Part shown: positions 36,608 to 45,450 of the stretch, in pieces | How positions within the stretch are numbered: the stretch's first letter is position 1 | Layout: each line of letters opens with the position of its first letter | Source: Hyphomicrobiales bacterium | Lineage (GTDB): Bacteria > Pseudomonadota > Alphaproteobacteria > Rhizobiales > Rhizobiaceae | Assembly (NCBI GenBank): GCA_900474095.1 | Contig: UCOA01000109.1 | Coordinates: 30,431 to 94,430, forward strand | Direction of reading: 5' to 3' | Length of the DNA: 64,000 bases | Made by a program: the position numbers and the translations under genes | The notes under the pieces: model-generated | Told to the model about the DNA's origin: nothing | The model's database searches: none | Seen by the model: only the letters and a program-made list of their open reading frames with translations

Positions 36608-36634
36608 AAAAAAGCGGGGCCGAAGCCCCGCTTT
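36608..36634 (-). terminator. terminator after rpsI
   Basis: Ten-bp stem AAAGCGGGGC/GCCCCGCTTT with a UUCG loop on the minus strand, followed by a run of T on that strand. It ends the rplM-rpsI transcript. Confidence 0.9.
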
Positions 36635-36657
36635 GAACTGCTGAATTCCGGAAACGA

Positions 36658-37131
36658 TTAACGCTTCGAGAACTGGAACGAACGGCGAGCCTTGGCCTTG
36701 CCGTACTTCTTACGCTCGACAACGCGGCTGTCGCGGGTCAGGAAGCCACCCTTCTTCAGGACCGAGCGCAGGCCCGGTTCGAAGTAGGTGAGGGCCTTCG
36801 AGATACCGTGACGAACGGCACCGGCCTGGCCGGAAAGACCGCCGCCTGCAACCGTGGCGTCGATGTCGAACTGGCCGTCACGGGCGGCAGCGACGATCGG
36901 CTGGCGCAGGATCATCTGCAGAACCGGACGGGCGAAGTAATTTGCGAATTCCTTGCCGTTGACGGTGATCTTGCCGGAGCCCGGCTTGACCCAGACGCGG
37001 GCAACGGCGTTCTTGCGCTTGCCGGTCGCGTAAGAGCGGCCCTGGGCGTCAACCTTGCGGACGTGAACCGGAGCCGAAGCAGTTGCTTCAGTCGCCGTGC
37101 CGAGGTCTTTCAGAGAAGAGAGATCAGCCAC
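36658..37131 (-). CDS. rpsI: 30S ribosomal protein S9
   Basis: 157 aa. The conserved core is [20 protein letters not shown], then [15 protein letters not shown], ending in [17 protein letters not shown], whose basic tail reaches the ribosomal P site. The N-terminus is extended by about 25 residues as in other rhizobia. It follows rplM by 2 bp and ends at a strong terminator. Confidence 0.97.
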   Translation of the reverse strand: MADLSSLKDLGTATEATASAPVHVRKVDAQGRSYATGKRKNAVARVWVKPGSGKITVNGKEFANYFARPVLQMILRQPIVAAARDGQFDIDATVAGGGLSGQAGAVRHGISKALTYFEPGLRSVLKKGGFLTRDSRVVERKKYGKAKARRSFQFSKR

Positions 37132-37133
37132 GA

Positions 37134-37598
37134 TTAGGCGCTCCTTGTGTTCTTGGCATTCAGCTTGGCGACGTCGAGGACGGTCGGCTGCTGTGCTTCA
37201 TGCGGATGGTTGGTGCCGGCGTATACGCGCAGGTTCTTCATCTGGCGACGGCCAAGCGGACCGCGGGGAACCATACGCTCGACAGCCTTCTCGAGAACGC
37301 GCTCGGGGAAGCGGCCTTCGATGATCTGGCGCGCGGTGCGCTCCTTGATACCGCCCGGGTAACCGGTGTGCCAGTAGTACTTCTTGTCGCTGTACTTCTT
37401 GCCGGTCAGCACAGCCTTCTCGGCGTTGATCACGATGACATTGTCACCATCGTCAACGTGAGGGGTGTAGGTTGCCTTGTGCTTGCCGCGCAGGATGTTG
37501 GCGATGAGGGAAGCGACGCGACCAACAACGAGGCCTTCGGCGTCGATGAGGATCCACTTCTTCTCCACCTCTGCAGGCTTCTGAACGAAGGTTGACAT
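37134..37598 (-). CDS. rplM: 50S ribosomal protein L13
   Basis: 154 aa from the ATG at 37598; a longer frame upstream is the untranslated leader. Motifs [30 protein letters not shown] and [20 protein letters not shown] are diagnostic. First gene of the rplM-rpsI operon. The leader has a clear promoter and an early terminator-like hairpin, so control of elongation is possible. Confidence 0.97.
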   Translation of the reverse strand: MSTFVQKPAEVEKKWILIDAEGLVVGRVASLIANILRGKHKATYTPHVDDGDNVIVINAEKAVLTGKKYSDKKYYWHTGYPGGIKERTARQIIEGRFPERVLEKAVERMVPRGPLGRRQMKNLRVYAGTNHPHEAQQPTVLDVAKLNAKNTRSA

Positions 37599-37690
37599 GT
37601 TGAAACTCTTTCGTTTGGGACCCGGCGCGTTGCCGCCCGGGCGTTTCTTGTTGCTTGAATTGACAGGCTTGAAGCCAGCCAAAAACGAAA

Positions 37691-37708
37691 GCGGCCCCAA
37701 GGGACCGC
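37691..37708 (-). promoter_or_regulatory. terminator-like hairpin in the rplM leader
   Basis: On the minus strand GCGGTCCC pairs with GGGGCCGC (one G-U pair, CUUG loop), directly followed by TTTCGTTTTT. It lies a few bases after the expected transcription start and about 93 nt before the rplM start codon. It could be an attenuator or a 5' stabilising stem; it could also end read-through from the thioesterase gene. Confidence 0.55.
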
Positions 37709-37719
37709 GATCTGGTCGG

Positions 37720-37748
37720 TTTATACGCAAGTGACGAAATGCCGTCAA
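37720..37748 (-). promoter_or_regulatory. sigma-70-type promoter of rplM-rpsI
   Basis: Minus strand TTGACG (37748-37743), a 17-base spacer, and TATAAA (37725-37720). This is a near-consensus housekeeping promoter and would start the transcript near 37713. Confidence 0.7.
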
Positions 37749-37825
37749 GATCACGGTTTAACGCGGCCAGAAAAATTATATATATAAAACAGTCGGTTAG
37801 TTATGTGGTATTTCTGTACCACAAC

Positions 37826-38257
37826 TTATTGCGGCGGAATCGAATAGGTAGCCGTGGCATGAGCGACTAGTTCGTCGCCATCAAGTTCTGAAATCGCAGC
37901 ATTGAGCACGGCCAGCCGCTTGCCGAGTTTCAGGATTCGGCAGGTGCATTGCAGCGGCCCGAGTTGCGGCTTGCGCAGGAAATTGATGTTGAGATTGGTG
38001 GTGACGGCGAGCGCCACCGGGCCGATGTGGGCGAGCAGCGTGATATAGGCCGTGACGTCGGCAAGCGCGAACAGCGTCGGCCCCGACACTGTGCCGCCGG
38101 GGCGCAGGTGCTTTTCCTTCGGGTCGAGCCGCATCGTCGCGAAGCCCGGACCGGTCGCCATAACCTCGAAGATCTTGCCGTCGGTATGCACTTCGGAAAA
38201 ATCCGTTTCCAGGAAACGGTTGAGATCGTCGACGGTAAGGATTGGTTCCAGCGGCAT
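37826..38257 (-). CDS. PaaI family hotdog thioesterase
   Basis: 143 aa single hotdog domain. RPGGTVSGPTLFALADVTAYI contains the long central helix with the Asp expected in the active site, and NLNINFLRKP is the later strand. It would hydrolyse acyl-CoA thioesters; the acyl group is unknown. Upstream of rplM, with a weak hairpin (37804-37823) between them. Confidence 0.82.
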   Translation of the reverse strand: MPLEPILTVDDLNRFLETDFSEVHTDGKIFEVMATGPGFATMRLDPKEKHLRPGGTVSGPTLFALADVTAYITLLAHIGPVALAVTTNLNINFLRKPQLGPLQCTCRILKLGKRLAVLNAAISELDGDELVAHATATYSIPPQ

Positions 38258-38423
38258 GGTTCACTCCCGGAAATGCACACCTGCTTTACAGACCGCCAGT
38301 CGGCAAGGGCAAGCCGGAAGAAAGTCTAAAGCATGCTTGAAACGGTAGTTGGTGCGGCGTACCAAGCGCTGATCGGGCCAAGCGCTGAGCCCTAACCAGA
38401 CATGAGACTGAGGAGAAAAAGAC

Positions 38424-39245
38424 GTGGCAGACGTGGTTTCCCTGCACAGGCCGGAGCCCCACGGCCTGGTGCTGAGCGAAGTTTCGGGCAATGTGCTGCG
38501 GCTGACGCTGAACAATCCCCCGGCCAACGCCCTGTCGATCGCGCTCATGGACGCGCTGGTGGCTGAACTGGATGCCGCCGCCACGTCAACTGATATTCGT
38601 GTTGTCATTCTGGCCGCTTCGGGCGAGCTGTTTTCGGCAGGTCATGACCTCAAGGAACTAACCGCGCATCGCGCCGACGACGACAAGGGCAGAGCGTTCT
38701 TCGAAAAATCAGTCCGGCTTTGCGCCGATCTCATGCTGAAGATCAACCGTCTGCCGCAGCCGGTCATTGCCGAGATCGACGGGCTGGCGACGGCGGCCGG
38801 CTGCCAGCTTGTAGCGAACTGCGACCTGGCGATCTGCACCGATAGCTCGACCTTCTGCACGCCCGGCGTCAATATCGGCCTGTTCTGCTCGACGCCAATG
38901 GTTGCCGTCTCGCGCGCGGCGCACCGCAAGCAGGCGATGGAAATGCTGCTCACCGGCGAGACGATCGACGCCTCGACTGCCAAGGATTTCGGCCTCGTCA
39001 ACCGCATCGTACCGAAGCAGTATCTGCAGCAGGTCGTCAACAAATACGCCGCCGTCATCGCCTCGAAGTCGCCGCAGGCGCTGAAGATCGGCAAGGAGGC
39101 GTTCTACAGGCAGGCGGAGATGGGCGTCGCCGAAGCCTATGATTTCGCCACGGGCGTCATGGTGGAGAATATGCTGGGGCGCGATGCGGAAGAGGGGATG
39201 GGCGCATTTCTGGGCAAGCGGATGCCGGAGTGGAAGGAGGATTGA
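38424..39245 (+). CDS. enoyl-CoA hydratase/isomerase family protein (ECHDC3-like)
   Basis: 273 aa crotonase fold. The oxyanion-hole segments are AASGELFSAGHDLKEL and DGLATAAGCQL. In the catalytic region TPGVNIGLFCS, the place of the first catalytic Glu of crotonase appears to be Gly, while the second is kept in QAMEMLLTG. This matches the ECHDC3-like branch and means that the classic hydration reaction is not assured. It is divergent from the PaaI gene and convergent with the toxin gene. Confidence 0.85.
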   Translation: MADVVSLHRPEPHGLVLSEVSGNVLRLTLNNPPANALSIALMDALVAELDAAATSTDIRVVILAASGELFSAGHDLKELTAHRADDDKGRAFFEKSVRLCADLMLKINRLPQPVIAEIDGLATAAGCQLVANCDLAICTDSSTFCTPGVNIGLFCSTPMVAVSRAAHRKQAMEMLLTGETIDASTAKDFGLVNRIVPKQYLQQVVNKYAAVIASKSPQALKIGKEAFYRQAEMGVAEAYDFATGVMVENMLGRDAEEGMGAFLGKRMPEWKED

Positions 39246-39248
39246 CGA

Positions 39249-39518
39249 CTACCTGTAGTGATAGCGGCAAGCGACAATTTCGATTGTTTGCGTTTCGGCG
39301 GTTCCCGTGATGCGATACACCAAACGGTCTTCTTCGTTGATGCGCCGTGACCAACACCCTTTGAACTCTCCACGAAGCGGTTCGGGTTTGCCTAACCCGG
39401 AAAAGGGCGTGCGCCGAGATTCTTCGATGAGCTTGTTGAGTCGCAACAGGGTCGCTTTGTCCGCCTCGACCCAATGCAAGTAGTGTTCCCAACCTTTGCT
39501 TGAAAAAAGAACTTTCAC
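39249..39518 (-). CDS. yoeB: YoeB-type mRNA interferase toxin
   Basis: 89 aa of the Txe/YoeB family. LFSSKGWEHYLHW, PFSGLGKPEPLRGEFKGCWSRR in part, and INEEDRLVYRI are typical, and the C-terminus ACRYHYR holds the His of the active site. YoeB cuts mRNA at the ribosomal A site. The start overlaps the antitoxin stop as ATGA, so the antitoxin is made first. Confidence 0.92.
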   Translation of the reverse strand: MKVLFSSKGWEHYLHWVEADKATLLRLNKLIEESRRTPFSGLGKPEPLRGEFKGCWSRRINEEDRLVYRITGTAETQTIEIVACRYHYR

Positions 39519-39769
39519 GGTTCAATCAGCTCATGCTCAACACCGTGACCTGCATCTAGTTCTGCGATCGAATCGCGCAGCATCTTCGCATTCGCCGGAT
39601 TGGCGAGAAGATACATCGTCTCCTTCCACCCTTCGAAATCGCTGAGAGACATGACCACCATCGGTTCGCGGTTCTGCCGCGTCACGATCAGCTCGTCGTG
39701 ATCCTGTTCGACCCGGTCGAAGTGCTTTGCCATGTTGGCGCGAAGTTCGGATAGGCTGATGACATTCAT
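39515..39769 (-). CDS. yefM: YefM-type antitoxin
   Basis: 84 aa Phd/YefM protein. The N-terminal domain ISLSELRANMAKHFDRVEQDHDEL in part binds DNA; the acidic C-terminal part (AELDAGHGVEHELIEP) would wrap the toxin. AAAGGA stands upstream of the ATG. A palindrome with the TGTACA core lies 12 bp before the start, which suggests autoregulation. Confidence 0.92.
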   Translation of the reverse strand: MNVISLSELRANMAKHFDRVEQDHDELIVTRQNREPMVVMSLSDFEGWKETMYLLANPANAKMLRDSIAELDAGHGVEHELIEP

Positions 39770-39781
39770 GACGGGATCCTT

Positions 39782-39799
39782 TGTACGTGATCATGTACA
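39782..39799. promoter_or_regulatory. YefM operator candidate
   Basis: 18-bp palindrome TGTACGTGATCATGTACA with one mismatched pair, containing the exact hexamer TGTACA that E. coli YefM recognises. It lies just before the yefM ribosome binding site. Confidence 0.65.
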
Positions 39800-39820
39800 T
39801 ATAGCATTCCAGCGCAATTC

Positions 39821-40657
39821 TCAAGCCAGCTTCAGCACCAGCGCACCGAGTGCGATCAGGCAGGCGGCGGCGATGCGGAAGATGCTGACGCGCTCCTTGA
39901 GGAAGACGATGGAAATGACGATGGCGAAGAGGATCGAGGTTTCGCGCAGCGCCGCGACGGTGGCGACCGGCGCTTTCGTCATCGCCCACAACGCCAGGCC
40001 ATAGGCGCCGATCGAGCCGCCGCCGCCGATCAGCCCGCGCCACCATTGATGGCGGACATGGCGCAGGACGGGTTTGACGCCGCGCGTGATGAAGGCCCAG
40101 GAAAACAGCAGCATCGGCGGCAGCAAGGCCATCCAGAGCGTGTAGGATATCGGATTGAGCGCGATGCGGGCGCCGATACCGTCGACAAAGGTATAGCAGG
40201 CGATGACCACGGCATTGGCGAGCGCCAGGAGGATCGCATGTTTGCCGCCTTTGCGCGCTTCGAAGGCAAGCGTCAGCACGCCGGTCGAGATCGTCAGCAC
40301 GCCGGCCAGCGCGCCAGGCGAAAGTTTCTCCCCGATCAGCGCGCCGCTCGTCATTGCGACCAACAAGGGTGCCACTCCGCGCATCAGCGGATAGACCAGA
40401 CCGATGTCGCCCGCACGGTAGGAGGCGGCCACAAGCTGGAAATAGACGAACTGGAACACCGCCGACACGAGGATGAACGGCCAAGCATCCGGATGCGGCA
40501 GCGGCATGAAGGGAAGCAAGGGCAGGGCGACGACCGCTGCGCCGAGCGCAATCATCGCCGCATCGAGCGATTTCTCCGATCCCGCCTTGACCAGCGCATT
40601 CCATGTCGCATGCAGTAACGCTCCGAACAGGACGAGAGCGATGACGTCGAGGGGCAA
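39821..40657 (-). CDS. EamA/DMT family transporter
   Basis: 278 aa with ten membrane helices in two EamA repeats. LHATWNALVKAG near the start and LVYPLMRGVAPLLVA in the first repeat are typical of the drug/metabolite transporter superfamily. An inner membrane exporter of small molecules such as amino acids is likely; the substrate is not known. Monocistronic on the minus strand. Confidence 0.83.
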   Translation of the reverse strand: MPLDVIALVLFGALLHATWNALVKAGSEKSLDAAMIALGAAVVALPLLPFMPLPHPDAWPFILVSAVFQFVYFQLVAASYRAGDIGLVYPLMRGVAPLLVAMTSGALIGEKLSPGALAGVLTISTGVLTLAFEARKGGKHAILLALANAVVIACYTFVDGIGARIALNPISYTLWMALLPPMLLFSWAFITRGVKPVLRHVRHQWWRGLIGGGGSIGAYGLALWAMTKAPVATVAALRETSILFAIVISIVFLKERVSIFRIAAACLIALGALVLKLA

Positions 40658-40871
40658 GATGAACCTTTACGGGATGCGAGGACGATGAATTACCGGCATT
40701 TTCTGAAGGGGCGCACTATCAAAAGCAACCCGATTCTGATGACGGGCCAGATTTGGCGACGCCGCGGGCGCTGTCGCCTTGGCATTTGGATGCAAGGCGC
40801 CGTTGATTGGTTGACAGTGGACGAGGCTATCCCAATTATCGCGCGGTGATTGCTTTGGGCGGAATTTGACG

Positions 40872-41300
40872 ATGAACCATGATGCGTATCCGGATTTTTA
40901 TATCTCCGACATTCTGAAATCGACGAAGACGATTGCGCTCGTCGGCGCGTCGCCGAACTCCGCACGGCCAAGTCATCGCGTGATGGCGTTCCTGCTGCGC
41001 AAGGGCTATACGGTTTTTCCGGTCAATCCGGGCCAGGCCGGCAAGGAAATCCAGGGACAGAGGGTCTATGCCCGGCTCGCCGATGTCCCCGAGCCCATCG
41101 ACATGGTGGATGTCTTCCGTGCCGCCCATGCCCTTCCGGCCCTGGTCGATGAAATCCTTGCGCTGGACGTGCGGCCGAATGTGATATGGGGGCAATTGTC
41201 GGTGCGTGACGACCAGGCAGCGGCAAAAGCAGAAGAGCAGGGCATTAAGGTCGTCATGGACCGCTGTCCGGCGATCGAGTATCCGCGTCTGGTCGGCTGA
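40872..41300 (+). CDS. CoA-binding domain protein (YccU-like)
   Basis: 142 aa from the ATG at 40872. A single Rossmann-type CoA-binding domain: KTIALVGASPNSARPSHRVM, YTVFPVNPGQAG, PIDMVDVFRA and VVMDRCPAIEY at the C-terminus. The family binds CoA derivatives; its cell role is poorly known. It is 132 bp upstream of the sulfhydrylase gene in the same direction. Confidence 0.85.
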   Translation: MNHDAYPDFYISDILKSTKTIALVGASPNSARPSHRVMAFLLRKGYTVFPVNPGQAGKEIQGQRVYARLADVPEPIDMVDVFRAAHALPALVDEILALDVRPNVIWGQLSVRDDQAAAKAEEQGIKVVMDRCPAIEYPRLVG

Positions 41301-41432
41301 CGGTCTCGCGTCGTCCGATCCGACATTGGAAATCCATACCCGCGCAGCGTGCAAATCCGGCAAAACAGTCTTTGACCGGGAGGTACAGGCTCTGAAATAG
41401 TGCGCCGAACTTGATCAGGGGAGGACACGTCC

Positions 41433-42713
41433 GTGAAGAACAGTCCAGGTTTCAGTACGCTTGCCATCCACGCCGGCGCCCAGCCCGATCCGACCACCGG
41501 GGCCCGGGCGACGCCGATCTATCAGACGACGAGCTTTGTCTTCAACGACGCCGATCATGCCGCCTCGCTTTTCGGTCTGCAGGCCTTCGGCAATATCTAT
41601 ACGCGCATCATGAACCCGACGCAGGCGGTGCTGGAAGAACGCGTCGCGGCACTCGAGGGCGGCACTGCGGCACTCGCCGTTGCCTCCGGTCATGCGGCTC
41701 AATTGCTGATCTTCCACGCCATCATGAGCCCGGGCGACAACTTCCTGGCCGCACGACAGCTCTATGGCGGCTCCGTCAACCAGTTCGGCAATGCCTTCAA
41801 ATCCTTCGACTGGCGGGTTCGCTGGGTCGATGCGGCGGATATCGGCTCGTTCGAGAGCCAGATCGACGAGCGCACCAAGGCAATCTTCATCGAGAGCCTT
41901 GCCAATCCAGGCGGGACATTCGTCGATATTGCGGCGATCTCGGAGGTTGCGAAAAAGCACGGCTTGCCGCTGATTGTCGACAACACGATGGCGACACCCT
42001 ATCTGATCAGGCCAATCGAGCATGGCGCCGATATCGTCGTGCATTCGCTCACCAAGTTCATGGGCGGGCACGGCAACTCGATGGGTGGCGTGATCGTCGA
42101 TGGCGGCACGTTCGACTGGTCGAAATCCGGCAAATACCCGATCCTCTCAGAACCACGCCCGGAATATGCCGGCATGGTGCTGCATGCGACCTTCGGCAAT
42201 TTCGCCTTCGCCATCGCCTGCCGTGTGTTGGGCCTGCGCGATTTTGGACCGGCAATCTCGCCCTTCAACGCCTTCCTCATACTAACGGGCATCGAGACAC
42301 TGCCGCTCCGGATGCAGCGCCATTGCGACAACGCGCTTGCCGTCGCCACCTGGCTCAGCACCCACGGTAAGGTTGCCTGGGTCAACTATGCGGGCCTTGA
42401 GGGCGACGCCAATCATGCCTTGCAACAGAAATACGCGCCGAAAGGGGCAGGTGCCGTGTTCACCTTCGGACTGAAGGATGGCTACGAGGCCGGAAAACGC
42501 TTCGTTGAAGGGCTCGAAATGTTCTCCCACCTCGCCAATATCGGCGACACCCGGTCCCTCGTCATCCATCCGGCGTCCACGACCCACCGGCAGTTGACGC
42601 CGGAACAGCAGACGGCGGCGGGGGCCGGCCCGGAAGTCGTGCGCCTGTCGGTCGGCATCGAAGACGTTTCCGACATTTTCGCCGACCTCGACCAATCGCT
42701 CGCCAAAGTTTGA
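41433..42713 (+). CDS. O-acetylhomoserine sulfhydrylase
   Basis: 426 aa Cys/Met metabolism PLP enzyme with a GTG start at 41433 preceded by GGGGAGG. FSTLAIHAGAQPDPTTGAR at the N-terminus and the PLP lysine in HSLTKFMGGHG near residue 210 are typical, and the length fits O-acetylhomoserine aminocarboxypropyltransferase (MetY type). It makes homocysteine from O-acetylhomoserine and sulfide. No SAM riboswitch is recognised upstream. A strong hairpin follows the gene. Confidence 0.9.
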   Translation: MKNSPGFSTLAIHAGAQPDPTTGARATPIYQTTSFVFNDADHAASLFGLQAFGNIYTRIMNPTQAVLEERVAALEGGTAALAVASGHAAQLLIFHAIMSPGDNFLAARQLYGGSVNQFGNAFKSFDWRVRWVDAADIGSFESQIDERTKAIFIESLANPGGTFVDIAAISEVAKKHGLPLIVDNTMATPYLIRPIEHGADIVVHSLTKFMGGHGNSMGGVIVDGGTFDWSKSGKYPILSEPRPEYAGMVLHATFGNFAFAIACRVLGLRDFGPAISPFNAFLILTGIETLPLRMQRHCDNALAVATWLSTHGKVAWVNYAGLEGDANHALQQKYAPKGAGAVFTFGLKDGYEAGKRFVEGLEMFSHLANIGDTRSLVIHPASTTHRQLTPEQQTAAGAGPEVVRLSVGIEDVSDIFADLDQSLAKV

Positions 42714-42722
42714 CTGAGTTTA

Positions 42723-42746
42723 AAATGGCCGGGAAACCGGCCATTT
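42723..42746 (+). terminator. terminator after the sulfhydrylase gene
   Basis: Perfect ten-bp stem AAATGGCCGG/CCGGCCATTT with a GAAA tetraloop. Only three T close the stem, so it may be a weak terminator; the next gene starts 18 bp later and may be partly read through. Confidence 0.65.
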
Positions 42747-42763
42747 CCTTCCATGGAGCCATC

Positions 42764-43108
42764 ATGAACCACGCGCTGATATTCGATCCGTCGTCGCTTG
42801 AACCGGAGGTCGGTCGTCCTGCGCCGGATCGACTGATCTCGGGCCACCCGGAATTCCGCACCTGGAATTTCGAGGAAGCCGATGGCGGCATCTACGCCGG
42901 CATCTGGGAGGCGACGCCGGGAAAGTGGCGGATCGTTTACGAGGAGTGGGAATATTTCCACATCCTCTCCGGCCATTCCGTCGTCACCGAAGAGGATGGC
43001 GCCGAAACGCATCTGAAAGCCGGGGACAGCATGATCCTCAGACCCGGCTTCAAGGGAACCTGGGAAGTGATTGAAACGACTCGCAAGGACTATGTCATTC
43101 GGGTTTGA
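42764..43108 (+). CDS. cupin-domain protein
   Basis: 114 aa from the ATG at 42764 with GGAG upstream. Short cupin: TPGKWRIVYEEWEYFHILSG holds the first motif, and LKAGDSMILRPGFKGTWEV the second. This EutQ/DUF861-type form (GIWEATPGKWRI) occurs in small enzymes of nitrogen metabolism, but the substrate is unknown. Confidence 0.8.
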   Translation: MNHALIFDPSSLEPEVGRPAPDRLISGHPEFRTWNFEEADGGIYAGIWEATPGKWRIVYEEWEYFHILSGHSVVTEEDGAETHLKAGDSMILRPGFKGTWEVIETTRKDYVIRV

Positions 43109-43212
43109 ACGGAACGGCGCGGCTCACCTTGCCAAACGCTGTCGAAAGGGACAGTCTGGCTCACGCGAGAACGCTTGTGGTGGCTGCCAGGCAAGTCAGG
43201 GGTGTCTAGTCA

Positions 43213-43971
43213 ATGCGGTCGACCGCAAACGAACAAGCCCTCATATGCCGGGGGTGCTGGGATCAGATGCACGTGCCGATCCCTATCAAGGGGCCGCTTG
43301 CAGTTCCATTCCGCGTCTGCGGCATAACGCGGAGCAAGATGAACCCGAACATCTGCACGATCTGCGAACGGTCTTTCCGTTACGTCAAAAAGCAGCGGCA
43401 TATCTCCGCCACCGCCACAATCCTGTTTGCCGACATCCGCGGCTATACCTATTTGTCCGAGCGGATGGACGCCGTCACCCTGAGCGACATCGTCAGCGCC
43501 TTTCAGGACCAATGCGCCCAGGCCATTTGGGCCTACGACGGGATCGTCAACAAACAGATGGGCGATGGCCTGATGGCGATCTTCAATTTTCCAATCAAAA
43601 TCGAGCACCATGCCAAAGCTGCGATCACGGCGGCGATCGACATTCAGCGGCGCTGCGCTTTGGTGCTTGAGGAAATGAAAGCGCGCGGTGCAGCAGTTCC
43701 GATCGACGCATTCGGCGTTGGTGTCGGCGTCCACACCGGTCCGGTCGAAATTGGGGAGTTCTCAACCTTCCGCAGCGACTTCACGGCGATTGGCGGTACG
43801 GTAAACTTGACCGCCCGTCTTGAGTCCCAGGCGGCCGGGGGCGAGATTCTTGTCTCCGGTGAAGCTGCGGCGCAGGCGCAGGATCTTGTCGTCCCTGCTG
43901 CCACGCGGCTACTTGTGCTCAAGGGCATCGAGCATCCGGTGCCTGCCTATGTTCTTACCCCGCGCGGCTGA
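43213..43971 (+). CDS. class III adenylate/guanylate cyclase with N-terminal Cys motif
   Basis: 252 aa. Residues 1-60 have two CxxC pairs (Cys12-Cys15 and Cys48-Cys51), a zinc ribbon-like set. The catalytic domain starts near residue 66: ILFADIRGYT gives the first metal Asp, NKQMGDGLMAIF the second, and GGTVNLTARLES the Asn and Arg of the transition state. It makes cAMP or cGMP; which one cannot be said. There is no membrane segment. It starts about 105 bp after the cupin gene. Confidence 0.85.
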   Translation: MRSTANEQALICRGCWDQMHVPIPIKGPLAVPFRVCGITRSKMNPNICTICERSFRYVKKQRHISATATILFADIRGYTYLSERMDAVTLSDIVSAFQDQCAQAIWAYDGIVNKQMGDGLMAIFNFPIKIEHHAKAAITAAIDIQRRCALVLEEMKARGAAVPIDAFGVGVGVHTGPVEIGEFSTFRSDFTAIGGTVNLTARLESQAAGGEILVSGEAAAQAQDLVVPAATRLLVLKGIEHPVPAYVLTPRG

Positions 43972-43990
43972 CCCGCGTGGCGGGCCCGTC

Positions 43991-45238
43991 TCACCACGTC
44001 AATTCCAGCCGTTCCAGCCCGTGGAAATGGTAGCTGTCCTTCACCCGCGGCTCGCTTTTCAGGCGCAGGTTCGGCAAACGCTCAAACAGGATCGGCAACG
44101 ACAGCTTCAGTTCCAGCCGTGCGAGCGGCGCGCCGATGCAGAAATGCAGGCCGGCGCCGAAGGAGACGTGCGGGCCCTCATTGCGGTCGGGGCGGAAGGT
44201 CAGGGGATCGGAGAATTTTGTCGGATCGACATTGGCGGCGGCGAGCAGCAGGCCGATCTTGTCGCCCTTTTTGAGCTGGATGCCATCCGCAAGCTCGATG
44301 TCCGAAAGGGCGTAGCGCTGGAAGATGTGAAGAGGCGCGGCATAGCGCATGCATTCCTCGATCGTCCGCTCGGTGGCGGTGTCGTCCGCAAAGACCTGTT
44401 CCGCGGGCGTGCCCTTCTCAAGCAGAACGCGCACGGCGTTGCCGAGCTGGTGCACGGTCGCCTCGTGGCCGGCATTAAGCAGAAGAACCGCCGTCGAGAT
44501 GAGCTCGTCGTCGGACAGCCGCTCGCCGTCCTTCTCGGTGGTGATCATATGCGTGAGGAGATCATCGGCCGGATTGTCCCGCTTCCGGTCGATGATGCTC
44601 TTCAGATAGGCGCTGAACGCGGCTGACGCCTGGTTGGCGTCGAGCTCGGTCTGGAGCGTCGGATTGAACATGTACATGCGTACCATGCGGTGCGACCAGT
44701 CGAGCAGCGTCGGCGCCATGTCCACCGGCACACCGAGCATGCGGGCAATCACCGTTACCGGAATGATCTCGGCATAGGTCTTCAGTAGCTCGACTTCGCC
44801 GTCCTTTTCGAAACCGTCGATGATCGAATGCGCGAGGGCGGCGATTTCCGGCCTCAGCTGTTCGATCTGGCGCGAGACGAAGGCGCGGTTGACGAGGGTC
44901 CGAAGCCGCGTGTGGGCCGGCGGCTCCAGTTCGAGCAGCGAATAGCGTTCCAGCCGGTCGAAATCCTCAAGATGGGGCTTCGGCTCCGTCAGCCCGAGTT
45001 CCTCGCGCGTGGCCACATGCAGGATCTGGCGGCCGAAGCGGCGATCTCGCAAAAGGCCGTTCACCTGATCGTAGCCTGCAAAATACCATTGCTGCTGCTC
45101 TTCCCAGAAGAAGGCGGGACATTGCGCATGCAAGGCGGCGTAGGCGGGCAGCGGCTCCTGATAGAAGGCCGGATTGCGCACGTCGATGCTGACATGCCGG
45201 CTCGCTGGGTTGATGGAAAGTGCTGAGGGCGCAGACAT
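43991..45238 (-). CDS. cytochrome P450
   Basis: 415 aa from the ATG at 45238. The heme-binding loop FGAGLHFCIGAPLARLE holds the axial Cys, and the I helix has LLNAGHEAT. ERTIEECMRYAAP is the ExxR region of the K helix (EECMR). It is soluble and of the usual bacterial CYP size. No ferredoxin or reductase gene is adjacent, and the substrate is unknown. Convergent with the cyclase gene (19 bp between stops). Confidence 0.92.
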   Translation of the reverse strand: MSAPSALSINPASRHVSIDVRNPAFYQEPLPAYAALHAQCPAFFWEEQQQWYFAGYDQVNGLLRDRRFGRQILHVATREELGLTEPKPHLEDFDRLERYSLLELEPPAHTRLRTLVNRAFVSRQIEQLRPEIAALAHSIIDGFEKDGEVELLKTYAEIIPVTVIARMLGVPVDMAPTLLDWSHRMVRMYMFNPTLQTELDANQASAAFSAYLKSIIDRKRDNPADDLLTHMITTEKDGERLSDDELISTAVLLLNAGHEATVHQLGNAVRVLLEKGTPAEQVFADDTATERTIEECMRYAAPLHIFQRYALSDIELADGIQLKKGDKIGLLLAAANVDPTKFSDPLTFRPDRNEGPHVSFGAGLHFCIGAPLARLELKLSLPILFERLPNLRLKSEPRVKDSYHFHGLERLELTW

Positions 45239-45450
45239 GGAGGAATTCTCGCTGGATGGAACAGGTGTTTGACCCGATCTATGGTTCAAGCAGCGTCCTC
45301 GGCAAGAAAATTGTCGGGACGATGCCTAGATATCGCCTCTCGAAAGTTGGGGCGTAGAGCTTCAAAAGTTCGCATTTGCCGGATACCGCCTTGCCTTGCA
45401 GCGCGGCACGTCTATTTTGCACGATGAACGGCAGGGACCAGAGAGAGACT

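Noticed and set aside
40690..40971. 93-aa minus-strand frame between the transporter and the CoA-binding gene
   Set aside because: It overlaps the CoA-binding gene start, has no ribosome binding site and has low-complexity Ser/Arg composition.
41301..41432. SAM-II type riboswitch before the sulfhydrylase gene
   Set aside because: Such switches are common here in alpha-proteobacteria, but the conserved core segments and pseudoknot pairing are not found.
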